Shown piece by piece: positions 19,640 to 26,267 of a DNA stretch of 31,926 nucleotides. A program made the position numbers and the translations under genes. The DNA lies in IMG/VR virus record IMGVR_UViG_3300047095_000505, positions 1-31,926 of that record; one strand, 5' to 3'. Source of the stretch: a virus. The notes beneath the pieces are model-generated. The model saw nothing but the letters and a program-made list of their open reading frames with translations, ran no database searches and had not been told where the DNA came from. The first letter of the stretch is position 1. Each line of letters starts with the position of its first letter.

Positions 19640-21112
19640 TTAGCCCCAGTACCCTTTGACGCTAGATTCAGATTCAATTCTATCTTCAATGGGCGCACGC
19701 TCAGCATATCTAATCATCATGATCAAATACCGCACCGCTGATATAAAGTCATCACGCACTTTTACTATCTGCCCATTCTTTCGATGATAGAGCTTAGATT
19801 CTTCAAACCATTCTGTCAAGTGGGGGGCGATAATAAGTCTACCTGTTTTCATTCTCATAATTATCTCCATGACTCCAGCCTCAACCCCATACGTTCCGTC
19901 CTCAAATGTTGCATGATGGCTCATCATTTCAATATCTTCGTTACGGTATTGTTGCGCTGTTTGCTCGTATACTCCGCCTTTACCCATTTTAACTGCCTCT
20001 CCATCGTGCGGATATGCTATAGGTATCCATAGCTTGCGTTTACGCATAAGAGACGCCACTTCAATTACTGTGCCACCTACATTTTTAAATCCATCGTGAA
20101 TGTAGACAATGTCTCTATCAGCATCATAAGCCCCGTATGCCACCGCTGAGGGATGTTCGCCACCATAGCCAAAGTCGATACCACCAAGCTGGAAGTAATG
20201 TTTTGGAATTCCCTTGGTTTGGATTTCTGGTATATACCCTTTGTAGCGTGATTCAGGGATTGTGAATACCGCACCTGAGCCAAGGAGTGGAATACCACGG
20301 GACCGCATCTCTCTTTGATGCTCTGGAATGGCTGCTAAGATTTGTTTTTTAATGGCTTCGGTTAAGTGAGGCGCATCATCCCATGTTGCGGTGATCAATG
20401 CCTGACCCTCTTGAATTTCAGAAGTAAATTGATGGACAAGAATAGTTTCCCCGTTTTCAGGCGTGAATGAAAGAGCAACAATGCCGCCCTCGCCTTTATT
20501 TCCTGTCATAGTTCTAGTCACGCACTGAGGGTAAATCTCCGGGTCCTCGGGTTCTTCATCAATCAAAATATAATCAATACCACTACCCATGAGTGCATGC
20601 TGACCTTGGCTGTACGATTTAAATGACAAGAAGGATAGTCTGCCTGATTTATGCTTAACATAAACGTCTTTAGCCAAACCCTTTTCTTTGCTTCGGACCA
20701 GTTTATCAAAGTCCACCAATTCAGACGAGATAAATCCTGGGCTTTCAAATGTCCTATCACCCAGCACGCCAAACAATTTCAATTGCAACACGTCTCGAAT
20801 TTGCTCGCCAGACACGCCTAATGCCCAGCAAGTAGGAGCATAATTAAACTTTATTCCATCCCACCAATCGGGATAGTAACCAGTCAGATGACAAGCCAAC
20901 GCATAGACAGCATGTTCAGTTTTACCAATACGGTTAGCCGCCATAAGCATAATTTGCTTATTGTTTTTGCTGGCAGCAATATACTTTCGCCCAAATTCAT
21001 AAGGCTTAAAGTTCTTAAGCTTATTATTCTGCTCGCGCCTCTCCTGCTCTTCGAGCAGTTGAATCATTTGAATTTTTTCAGCGCGAGAAAGGGGTTTAAT
21101 GGAATTCATCAT
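19640..21112 (-). CDS. Terminase large subunit (packaging ATPase/nuclease)
   Basis: 490 residues. The ATPase domain has a Walker A-like ANRIGKT at 59-65 and Walker B ILIDEE at 182-187 with the catalytic Glu, followed by the coupling segment around ALSFTPENG (213-221). The C-terminal RNase H-fold nuclease has GGIDFGYGGEHPSA (310-323, first Asp D313), AYPHDGE (366-372) and DDFISAVRYLIM near the end (the third acidic site). This motor threads DNA through the portal and cuts it. The start ATG overlaps the stop of a 21-codon membrane peptide gene (ATGA); a second ATG follows at once. Full length for the family. Confidence 0.93.
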   Translation of the reverse strand: MMNSIKPLSRAEKIQMIQLLEEQERREQNNKLKNFKPYEFGRKYIAASKNNKQIMLMAANRIGKTEHAVYALACHLTGYYPDWWDGIKFNYAPTCWALGVSGEQIRDVLQLKLFGVLGDRTFESPGFISSELVDFDKLVRSKEKGLAKDVYVKHKSGRLSFLSFKSYSQGQHALMGSGIDYILIDEEPEDPEIYPQCVTRTMTGNKGEGGIVALSFTPENGETILVHQFTSEIQEGQALITATWDDAPHLTEAIKKQILAAIPEHQREMRSRGIPLLGSGAVFTIPESRYKGYIPEIQTKGIPKHYFQLGGIDFGYGGEHPSAVAYGAYDADRDIVYIHDGFKNVGGTVIEVASLMRKRKLWIPIAYPHDGEAVKMGKGGVYEQTAQQYRNEDIEMMSHHATFEDGTYGVEAGVMEIIMRMKTGRLIIAPHLTEWFEESKLYHRKNGQIVKVRDDFISAVRYLIMMIRYAERAPIEDRIESESSVKGYWG

Positions 21113-21174
21113 CCCACAATTACCAATCCAATTAAACCCAACAAAACAAACGCATAAATAATAATCTCAATCAT
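21109..21174 (-). CDS. 21-residue single-span membrane peptide, coupled on both sides
   Basis: The ATG at 21174 overlaps the stop of the 66-residue membrane protein gene (ATGA) and the TGA stop at 21111-21109 overlaps the large terminase start (ATGA). The product starts MIEIIIYAFV and is almost wholly hydrophobic (Ile, Leu, Val, Gly, Phe), enough for one transmembrane helix, with a single acidic residue near the N-terminus. Its role may be simply to carry ribosomes onto the terminase gene, or it may be a holin-like partner of the preceding membrane protein. Double coupling makes chance less likely. Confidence 0.5.
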   Translation of the reverse strand: MIEIIIYAFVLLGLIGLVIVG

Positions 21175-21371
21175 AATCCCACCAAGTAAATAAACCACTC
21201 ATAGAGCAGCCAAGAAATACAGCAAAACCCTGCAATGCGATATGCGACGCAAACTATTTGCATCCAATTAACATCCCACTTGTGCCTTTCAAGATAGCCA
21301 ACAGCTTCCCAGCACATGGCTGTCAGAATTATTGACAAGAATAGCATGGCAAGTTTAAATAATGAAATCAT
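21171..21371 (-). CDS. Small membrane protein, two predicted spans, holin-like in size
   Basis: 66 residues. Two hydrophobic stretches are visible: residues about 3-22 (SLFKLAMLFLSIILTAMCWE) and about 35-65 with IAGFCCISWLLYEWFIYLV, separated by a charged turn (YLERHKWDVNW). It contains four Cys. Length and two spans would fit a class II holin or an anti-holin, but no endolysin or spanin is seen nearby, and the place between terminase genes is not diagnostic. It overlaps both neighbours by four bases. Confidence 0.65.
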   Translation of the reverse strand: MISLFKLAMLFLSIILTAMCWEAVGYLERHKWDVNWMQIVCVAYRIAGFCCISWLLYEWFIYLVGL

Positions 21372-21607
21372 CCCGCCATCTCCATTTTAGGCTCATGCTC
21401 AAGTATGCATGACTCAAAGTTTTCTTTGCTAATATAAACGTAGAGATTTCCATCAGCATAGATAATAGTCTCAATCAAATACCATTCCGATTCGCTTTCT
21501 GTCTTAGTATCAACATTAACCAAATGAGAGATGAGCTTTGTTAAGTCAATATATTTTACATTATGTTTTTTTAGCAATGCATCAATATGCCAATTAGTTA
21601 AGTTCAT
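21368..21607 (-). CDS. Unknown small protein between terminase subunit genes
   Basis: 79 residues, starting MNLTNWHIDALLKKHNVKY. A helical N-terminal third is followed by a probable beta part (SEWYLIETIIYADGNLYVYI). It is joined to the small terminase gene by TAATG and to the membrane protein gene by ATGA, so it is part of the packaging operon. No motif recognised; no signal peptide or membrane segment. Confidence 0.65.
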   Translation of the reverse strand: MNLTNWHIDALLKKHNVKYIDLTKLISHLVNVDTKTESESEWYLIETIIYADGNLYVYISKENFESCILEHEPKMEMAG

Positions 21608-22194
21608 TATTTTTTCCCCTTTAGTTTTTCAGTTAATAAAGCTTCAATTTGTTCGTCAGAGAGCTTATTCAGCCCAACCTCACCGCTATGTTCAGTTTCA
21701 ATTTTATCACGCCATTTATCTTTCTGTCTGTTTTTAAGCCAGAAGATAGCGGCAGCAGTGTCAGGGGCGTAAACCTTGCGCACTTTAACGCGCTCAACAG
21801 ATGATCCAATGACTTTAATTTCTTCAGAATCATGCTCAAAGCCCATAGCTCGCTGATACAACCTGTTAGCAACATTACCATCAGCATCTTCCTTTCCAGC
21901 CTTTATGGACTCAAGAAATAATGGGTGAGCATTCTTCCAAGCGTTAAGCGTCTGCTCGCTAACATCAAAAAATTTAGCCATCTCAATATCGGTCGCGCCC
22001 AGCAAACAATAATTGCGAGCAAGCTCGTTGTATTCGACTTTGTAATCAGTAGGACGTCCTACGCTAACATTGACGACCACGCCCTCAACAACGCCACCAT
22101 CCACAACCTCAAGGCGACCCACTATTTTTTTAGGAGGCTTAACTATCTTGATTTTTTTTGTAGTCTTTGTAACTGGTTTTTTCTTAATTGTCAC
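21607..22194 (-). CDS. Terminase small subunit (DNA recognition)
   Basis: 195 residues, starting at GTG with AGAGGTAAAAA upstream. The N-terminal 45 residues are Lys/Val-rich and probably flexible. Residues about 46-85 carry the helix-turn-helix typical of small terminases: GRPTDYKVEYNELARNYC, GATDIEMAKFFDVSEQTLNA, WKNAHPLF. The following region (VYAPDTAAAIFWLKNRQKDKW) is the characteristic oligomerisation part of this family. The C-terminus is basic (LTEKLKGKK) and would contact the large subunit. It recognises the packaging site; its own gene often contains that site in related phages, but I cannot point to one here. Confidence 0.88.
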   Translation of the reverse strand: MTIKKKPVTKTTKKIKIVKPPKKIVGRLEVVDGGVVEGVVVNVSVGRPTDYKVEYNELARNYCLLGATDIEMAKFFDVSEQTLNAWKNAHPLFLESIKAGKEDADGNVANRLYQRAMGFEHDSEEIKVIGSSVERVKVRKVYAPDTAAAIFWLKNRQKDKWRDKIETEHSGEVGLNKLSDEQIEALLTEKLKGKK

Positions 22195-22315
22195 TTTTTA
22201 CCTCTTTAAATTCTTTACATTCACACTCCGCATAATCAACCCCAAGACTCATAGCCCAACATTCCCCAGAATGTTGAGCGTGAAGACTTTTGGCATGACC
22301 ACATTCACATTTCAT
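22184..22315 (-). CDS. 43-residue Cys/His cluster protein (zinc-binding candidate)
   Basis: The ATG at 22315 overlaps the previous stop (ATGA) and the end overlaps the small terminase start by 11 bases. The product has C3-x-C5-G-H7, H12, H15, C19, and C31-x-C33 followed by Phe, a pattern fit for binding one zinc ion. A 48-residue protein at 26891-27037 has the same plan (C-x-C-G-H at the start, C-x-C-x-x-F near the end). Too short for automatic callers, but coupling and motif support it. Function unknown. Confidence 0.65.
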   Translation of the reverse strand: MKCECGHAKSLHAQHSGECWAMSLGVDYAECECKEFKEVKSDN

Positions 22316-22554
22316 TCTATCACCCATCTATTAAGCTCTGATTCCAAATAATCCTGACAATATTGTTTTGCAGAATGCCAGCCTACCCCAGTAGCATTAT
22401 AGACTACATGATTTTCAGCTATTGCATTTTTTAGCATTACAATTTGAAAGGCATTGTTTTGAATAAAAAAACCCATACAAAACTTAATACCAAACGCTTC
22501 TGCGCAATAACAATTTTCAGCCTCTTTATTCCAGTCTAATTTTTTAAATCTCAT
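22312..22554 (-). CDS. Small phage protein, tandem paralogue 2
   Basis: 80 residues, MRFKKLDWNKEAENC at the start and AKQYCQDYLESELNRWVIE at the end. It shares the frame of conserved positions with the gene just upstream (R-F-K-x-L-x-W at the start; A-K-x-x-C-x-D-[FY]-L near the end; V-[VI]-E at the C-terminus), so the two appear to be a tandem duplication that has diverged. Such proteins, with F-x-x-L-x-W at the start and an A-K-x-x-C-Q helix at the end, are common in phage early regions with no assigned role. ATGA overlap on both sides. Confidence 0.68.
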   Translation of the reverse strand: MRFKKLDWNKEAENCYCAEAFGIKFCMGFFIQNNAFQIVMLKNAIAENHVVYNATGVGWHSAKQYCQDYLESELNRWVIE

Positions 22555-22790
22555 TCTACCACCAGCTTTTTAAATTCCTTCCTCAAAAAATCCCTACACA
22601 TTATTTTTGCGCCTTTAAGCGTCTTAGATTTCCCCACCTGAATTGTTGTCATCGGATGCCTGTAATCAAATTTTAATGCACAAATAAAAAAATTATCATA
22701 CTCAGTTATAATGAAATACCACCCCAAAAATATATCAACATAATAGCTTGGATAATTTCTTTTCCATTTTAGCGGTTTAAATCTAATCAC
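22551..22790 (-). CDS. Small phage protein, tandem paralogue 1
   Basis: 79 residues, starting at GTG with GGGAGGAG upstream inside the end of the RusA region. The product begins MIRFKPLKWKRNYPSYYVDI, has an aromatic beta-like middle (LGWYFIITEYDNFF) and ends with the helix AKIMCRDFLRKEFKKLVVE. The matching start and end with the next gene point to a common origin. It is more basic than its paralogue. Function unknown. Confidence 0.68.
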   Translation of the reverse strand: MIRFKPLKWKRNYPSYYVDIFLGWYFIITEYDNFFICALKFDYRHPMTTIQVGKSKTLKGAKIMCRDFLRKEFKKLVVE

Positions 22791-23095
22791 TTACTCCTCC
22801 CAAATTTCGATAACCGTATACTCGTCCCCAACGGCTTTTTTTTGATTGACGGTAGCTTCTTCGCTGACATACTGGGTCGAATCATCTTTAAGTACTCCAA
22901 TCGCTTTGAGTCCATCAATAGCAGCTTTGTAGCTGACACCGTCAAAATCTGCGAGTCGTTTTCTGTGGGACGTACAAGAGATGCGAACTCGTGAATTAGA
23001 TGGCGAACCTTCATTCTTTCCCACCTGTTCATTGCTAGCAACCTGTTCCAAGTTGGCATTGGGATTGGCAAGATTATCGTTAATAGTTTTTTCAT
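22787..23095 (-). pseudogene. RusA-like Holliday junction resolvase: N-terminal half in this frame, C-terminal half in another
   Basis: An ATG at 23095 with AGGAGT upstream opens a 102-codon frame. Its first ~40 residues (LPIPMPTWNRLLAMNRWERM) match the start of RusA-like resolvases: a Pro-rich strand, then N-R-L-L and W-x-R-x-K. After about codon 37 the frame loses family likeness, whereas the overlapping frame (22791-23177) then shows the RusA catalytic part: RKRLADFDGVSYKAAIDGLK and GVLKDD, with acidic residues spaced as in RusA. So the gene seems broken by an indel near 22.97-22.99 kb, or an assembly error is present. Both frames stay open to the end, so programmed frameshifting cannot be excluded, but I see no slippery site in the right phase. 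Confidence 0.5.
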
Positions 23096-23177
23096 ATTTA
23101 CTCCTCGTTACCTTACACTGCTGACAATATATTTTCGTTTCTTTTGAAACATCTGAGCCGCATAAACTACAAATCAT
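22791..23177 (-). CDS. Zinc-finger start joined in frame to the catalytic half of a RusA-like resolvase
   Basis: A 128-codon frame begins at an ATG with GGAG upstream. The first 25 residues contain CSLC and CQQC, a four-Cys zinc knuckle. Residues about 30-70 are low-complexity Asn/Glu-rich and look like an out-of-phase reading of the resolvase start. From about residue 70 (RVRISC) the sequence resembles RusA: KRLADFDGVSYKAAIDGL then GVLKDD, then an Ile/Glu end (YTVIEIWEE). Likely original layout: a small zinc protein gene, overlapping the resolvase gene that starts at 23095. A real fused protein is the alternative. RusA cleaves Holliday junctions and D-loops during phage recombination. Confidence 0.55.
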   Translation of the reverse strand: MICSLCGSDVSKETKIYCQQCKVTRSKYEKTINDNLANPNANLEQVASNEQVGKNEGSPSNSRVRISCTSHRKRLADFDGVSYKAAIDGLKAIGVLKDDSTQYVSEEATVNQKKAVGDEYTVIEIWEE

Positions 23178-23313
23178 TAGAAACTCCAACTGTTTTTCTA
23201 CCCCCTTTTTCTGATAGATGTTTTAAACAATAAATACAAACTCCATCAGAATACACTCTGCAATAATGCTTCATTCCAATATTTTCAAGTCTTATACGTT
23301 CATTTACATCCAT
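23167..23313 (-). CDS. 48-residue Cys-containing protein
   Basis: Starts at the ATG in a TAATG junction with the preceding gene and ends 11 bases inside the zinc-finger gene. The product MDVNERIRLENIGMK continues with HYC (C18), then C26-x-x-C29 and H32, and a basic end. The Cys/His spacing would allow a small metal site (treble-clef-like or HNH-like remnant). No catalytic motif is seen. Function unknown. Confidence 0.6.
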   Translation of the reverse strand: MDVNERIRLENIGMKHYCRVYSDGVCIYCLKHLSEKGGRKTVGVSNDL

Positions 23314-23696
23314 TATTCAACTACCTCCCCACTGTTATTTTTCCATCCGTGAGCCTTGGCTATTGCTTCCTTGGTTAATTCTGATTGATCATTAAACTTT
23401 TTTTCCGATAAATCTTCGTTTAAATAAATCCAATAGAAATTAAAAATATATTGTTTAATTCCAACCGTAATAAGCGCATATTCACAATCGGAATTAACCG
23501 ATACATACATCTGATGATTTTTAAAACCACTCAAAACATGAGACAATGTTATTTCCCTGGGCGTTGGATGCCACTCATTACCTACCTTGTTTTTAGTATT
23601 ATAACCATGACCAACCAAAGGACTTCCGCAAGCCTTCCAAACAAAAGCCTCAGTTTTCGTCATATTTTCACAAATTAATTCTTCATTTTCAATCAT
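23313..23696 (-). CDS. Unknown early-region protein
   Basis: 127 residues if started at the ATG at 23696, which overlaps the previous stop and has GAGGTGG eight bases upstream; a longer frame to 23792 lies in another gene and lacks such a signal. The product starts MIENEELICENMTK, contains HGYNTKNKVGNEWHPTPREI, then an aromatic beta-rich centre (YIFNFYWIYLNEDL) and a helical end AIAKAHGWKNN. No family recognised. It lies within the replication-to-packaging stretch of small genes. Confidence 0.62.
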   Translation of the reverse strand: MIENEELICENMTKTEAFVWKACGSPLVGHGYNTKNKVGNEWHPTPREITLSHVLSGFKNHQMYVSVNSDCEYALITVGIKQYIFNFYWIYLNEDLSEKKFNDQSELTKEAIAKAHGWKNNSGEVVE

Positions 23697-23937
23697 TTTC
23701 AACCACCTCACCAACAGCATTAGCAAAAAACGCGAGCTTTCCAAAAATCGGGTGAGTAGCCTGTACACACCCATTAACGCGATCTTCAACATTCGTAATA
23801 GTAACCACCACTCCGTCTAAATCAGGGCGAATTGACCAACCATTCATCTCATCATGCCTTCGCTTTAATCGTATTTTATCGCCTATCTCAAGATAATTAT
23901 TATCATTCACATGCGTTCTTACATAGTCTTTTTTCAT
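23689..23937 (-). CDS. Unknown small beta-rich protein
   Basis: 82 residues. YLEIGDKIRLKRRHDEMNGW followed by DGVVVTITNVEDRVNGCVQA suggests a small beta-barrel (SH3- or KOW-like pattern), as in some nucleic-acid-binding adaptors. It starts in an ATGA overlap with the helicase-loader-like gene and ends inside the next gene. Function unknown. Confidence 0.62.
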   Translation of the reverse strand: MKKDYVRTHVNDNNYLEIGDKIRLKRRHDEMNGWSIRPDLDGVVVTITNVEDRVNGCVQATHPIFGKLAFFANAVGEVVEND

Positions 23938-24464
23938 GCCGCTACCTCCACCCCGTCATTTTTCCTCAATATCTTAACAAACGGAATCAAACGAGAATTT
24001 ATCCGGCTCAACAAGTCCAAACGCCTAAAACAATACTCACGACCTTTGAGAGCTTTCAATTCAACCAAGCACCCATCTCCAAACTTCGCCACAATAGCCC
24101 TATCGTCCTCTATGTCTCGTTTTTTTATCAAATCAATACCTGAGTCGCGGTTATGCTCAATCGTTGATTGTAGACGTTTAGATCGCTCATGATTATTTAA
24201 TTCAAAATAGATTTCATTAAACAACGACTTGAGCTGCGGCAATGTCGGAACGTTAACCGTGTATTTTGTTTTGTCATCAAGTATTCGTTGCAAAGCTATT
24301 TTCCCGACAAATTCATCGTAACCGCCGATTGCAGTACGCCATAATTCAAGTCCTTTTTGGCTTATTTCCCCAAACATTTTAGAAAATTTTTCGCCGTATA
24401 AAACCTGTAAATTTTCGATAATTTCACGAGCGTTTACTTTCGCTTTTCGAATATTATCTTCCAT
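23934..24464 (-). CDS. Putative helicase loader, lambda P-like
   Basis: 176 residues from the ATG at 24464, which has GGAGG six bases upstream (a TTG 12 bases earlier would lengthen it slightly). The first 90 residues follow the plan of phage P-type loaders: a helix with YGEKFSKMFG, then ELWRTAIGGYDEFVGKIALQRIL, and PTLPQLKSLFNEI, in which P-T-x-P-x-x-x-x-L-x is the typical P motif. The C-terminal half is basic and less conserved, with RRLDLLSRINSRL. It follows the O/DnaT-like gene, the classical O-P order. Such proteins bring the host DnaB helicase to the phage origin; no phage helicase is seen in the window, which fits. Confidence 0.65.
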   Translation of the reverse strand: MEDNIRKAKVNAREIIENLQVLYGEKFSKMFGEISQKGLELWRTAIGGYDEFVGKIALQRILDDKTKYTVNVPTLPQLKSLFNEIYFELNNHERSKRLQSTIEHNRDSGIDLIKKRDIEDDRAIVAKFGDGCLVELKALKGREYCFRRLDLLSRINSRLIPFVKILRKNDGVEVAA

Positions 24465-25227
24465 TTTTTCCTCCAATTTTTAAAATCTCATCGTGGTCAT
24501 ACGTTTTTTGTTCGGCATTCAAAGCATCATCCGCCTCTTTTAATTGCCTTAAAAACCTAGCGTTCGTGCTTTCAAACTTGGGTTTCTCAACAAGTAACCC
24601 AGCTTTTTGAGGCTCATCTAACCATCGTTTTTGGTTTAAAAACACGATTGGAGCGCAGATGTATTCGCCATTGTCCTTTGCCCAGTCCTCGCTTGCTTTC
24701 CAGCTTTCCAAACCCTGAAGAATTTCATCAGCAATGTGATCAAGCTTTTCAGATTTCCATTTTTTCTGCGCATCAGCTTTTTTGACTTTACGTCGTGATG
24801 GGTACTTTTCCCAAAATTCAAAAAATCGGTCATCAAGTGGACGTAAATCTGTCTCTCCTCTCCTCTCCTCTGTTTCTGTCTCTGCTCTGTCTCTTATCTG
24901 CTCTGGTGCGTCGCCTTGACTTTTATCTGACGTAAAGTTGACGCCGTCATGACGTTCACCTGACACGATAAGCCCTAACTCTTTGAATTTCTTGATATTT
25001 GGAAGGTCATCAAGTTGGGCTATTTTTTTTAAAATTTTCAAATCGTCTGGAATTGACCCGTTATTGTCTGCCGCTAAAATCCAAAGCGAAACGAGCTGAC
25101 CTTTTTCAGCATCGGACAGAACAGCCCATTTTCTGCTTGAGAAAATATTTCTATGGACCTTTATCCAAGGGGGTGAGCTTCGATCTTTTCTATAGCTTTG
25201 CCATTCGTCCCAGTCTCTAATTAACAT
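24454..25227 (-). CDS. Putative phage replication initiation protein (O/DnaT-like)
   Basis: 257 residues. The N-terminal 100 residues (WIKVHRNIFSSRKWAVLSD, LVSLWILAADNNGSIPDD) form the winged-helix part common to phage replisome organisers. A charged linker follows (about 105-130, many Glu, Arg, Thr). The C-terminal section has FFEFWEKYPSRRKVKKADAQ then WAKDNGEYICAPIVFLNQKRW (about residues 137-205), a widespread DnaT/replication-protein motif. It overlaps the HNH fusion gene at its start by 11 bases and the loader gene at its end. It probably binds the phage origin and recruits the loader. The origin may lie within this or the neighbouring gene; I could not identify iterons. Confidence 0.75.
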   Translation of the reverse strand: MLIRDWDEWQSYRKDRSSPPWIKVHRNIFSSRKWAVLSDAEKGQLVSLWILAADNNGSIPDDLKILKKIAQLDDLPNIKKFKELGLIVSGERHDGVNFTSDKSQGDAPEQIRDRAETETEERRGETDLRPLDDRFFEFWEKYPSRRKVKKADAQKKWKSEKLDHIADEILQGLESWKASEDWAKDNGEYICAPIVFLNQKRWLDEPQKAGLLVEKPKFESTNARFLRQLKEADDALNAEQKTYDHDEILKIGGKNGR

Positions 25228-25765
25228 ATGGTCTTATCCTTGGATTAAAATTAAGTTTAGCACCTTTTTGAGAGTTGCAAGTAATGCATAAAAGCTGAAG
25301 ATTTGAAATATCATTACTGCCTCCATGCTTTATAGGTATAATGTGATCAACAGCACCATGATGAAGATCATTTGTAACCCCTCTTGTATGACATCTAAAC
25401 ATAGTTGTTTTAACGCCACAAAAAACGCATTTATTATTATGTTTTTTAAATATAAACTCTCTTACATTAAAAGACAATTGAATTCTTTTGACTGCCGAGG
25501 AGATTTTCATTTCTTCCCAATTAACTATTGATTTTAAATCATGCTCTATCAAGCCTTTTTCAATAAAAACCTTAATAGTTTCGCTCAATTCTTCTACCGT
25601 TATTTTTAAAGACAATGCTATTTCATCATTACTTAATTTTTCAAGGCTTCCGGATGCTTTTAAACATAAAATCATTACAAATCGACGCTGAAATATTTCG
25701 CTCATCATTTGAATTTTTGGATTTGTTGCAAAGCTTGTAAATAATTTAAAAGACGAGCTAAACAT
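25217..25765 (-). CDS. Fusion of a replisome-organiser-type winged helix with an HNH nuclease
   Basis: 182 residues. Residues 1-85 read like the N-terminal domain of phage replication proteins: LFTSFATNPKIQMMSEIFQR, MILCLKASGSLEKLSNDEIA, and KGLIE, ending with an NWE segment. From residue 111 a complete HNH domain follows: C113-x-x-C116, VDHIIP with H141, GGSNDISNLQLLC and C160-x-x-C163. This looks like a replication-protein winged helix whose C-terminal part was replaced by an HNH nuclease. It lies just before the full O-like gene. The nuclease could nick the origin or be a former homing endonuclease. Start ATG overlaps the regulator gene stop by eight bases with a weak GGGCGG site. Confidence 0.8.
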   Translation of the reverse strand: MFSSSFKLFTSFATNPKIQMMSEIFQRRFVMILCLKASGSLEKLSNDEIALSLKITVEELSETIKVFIEKGLIEHDLKSIVNWEEMKISSAVKRIQLSFNVREFIFKKHNNKCVFCGVKTTMFRCHTRGVTNDLHHGAVDHIIPIKHGGSNDISNLQLLCITCNSQKGAKLNFNPRIRPYVN

Positions 25766-26006
25766 TTTTAGCCGCCCTTTTATTTTGCTTTATTTTGTGA
25801 TTCTTAAGCATGTCTAAATAATCAATTTTCAAGCTCAATTCTTCTGCAATTTCATTGAATTTCATGACAACCTGAAAGGTGGGTATTTGCCTTGATCTCT
25901 TGATGTTTGATACTGTCTGCTCACTGATTGAAATCATATCAGCAAGCTTTTTATTGCCGCCACAAATCTCAATGAATCTATCAAATTTTACTAACTCTAC
26001 GCGCAC
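25758..26006 (-). CDS. XRE-family (Cro/CI-like) DNA-binding regulator
   Basis: 82 residues, starting at GTG with GAGG ten bases upstream. The helix-turn-helix lies at about residues 17-44: NKKLADMISISEQTVSNIKR, followed by SRQIPTFQVV, the typical layout of Cro/CI-type proteins. The C-terminus is basic (KNHKIKQNKRAAKNV). It is the first gene of the replication transcript under a strong promoter at 26.04-26.06 kb and probably controls that promoter or the divergent region at 27.7 kb. It lacks a C-terminal peptidase domain, so it is Cro-like in size. Confidence 0.82.
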   Translation of the reverse strand: MRVELVKFDRFIEICGGNKKLADMISISEQTVSNIKRSRQIPTFQVVMKFNEIAEELSLKIDYLDMLKNHKIKQNKRAAKNV

Positions 26007-26035
26007 AATATACAGCCTCGTTTAATTGAGCGCGT

Positions 26036-26064
26036 ATAATACACTGCCATTTAGATTGTGTCAA
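26036..26064 (-). promoter_or_regulatory. Strong sigma70-type promoter for the regulator/replication genes
   Basis: On the minus strand a perfect TTGACA (26064-26059) is followed after exactly 17 bases by TATTAT (26041-26036). The -35 box includes the TGA stop of the upstream gene. Inverted hexamers GCGCGT (26030-26035) and ACGCGC (25999-26004) flank the start and the GTG codon and may be operator half-sites. Confidence 0.7.
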
Positions 26065-26267
26065 CCCCACAATTTAACCGTCAATCTCTCAACCTTAAAT
26101 TCGTTAGGCATAGGTAATTCCCTTTCCTCATACTCTCTAAAATACTCCCACGCCATCTTAAACTCCCTTTCGTGTAGGGATAATTGAGGATTAGCATTGT
26201 CTTTTGAAACGTGCGAAAACGTTATGATTTGCTCGATGATTTGTTTGTCTTTTTTAGTTACTGTCAT
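26061..26267 (-). CDS. Unknown small helical protein
   Basis: 68 residues, taking the ATG at 26267 that overlaps the methyltransferase stop (ATGA) and has GGGGGAG upstream; a start five codons earlier is less well placed. The product begins MTVTKKDKQIIEQI, is mainly helical and charged (HEREFKMAWEYFREYEEREL) and ends KLWG. It resembles small helper proteins found next to phage methyltransferases but no family is recognised. Confidence 0.62.
   Translation of the reverse strand: MTVTKKDKQIIEQIITFSHVSKDNANPQLSLHEREFKMAWEYFREYEERELPMPNEFKVERLTVKLWG

Noticed and set aside
22960-23095. Programmed -1 frameshift in the RusA region
   Set aside because: The only slippery-looking heptamer seen, GGGAAAG, is in the wrong phase to move ribosomes from the 23095 frame into the catalytic frame. 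An indel is simpler.
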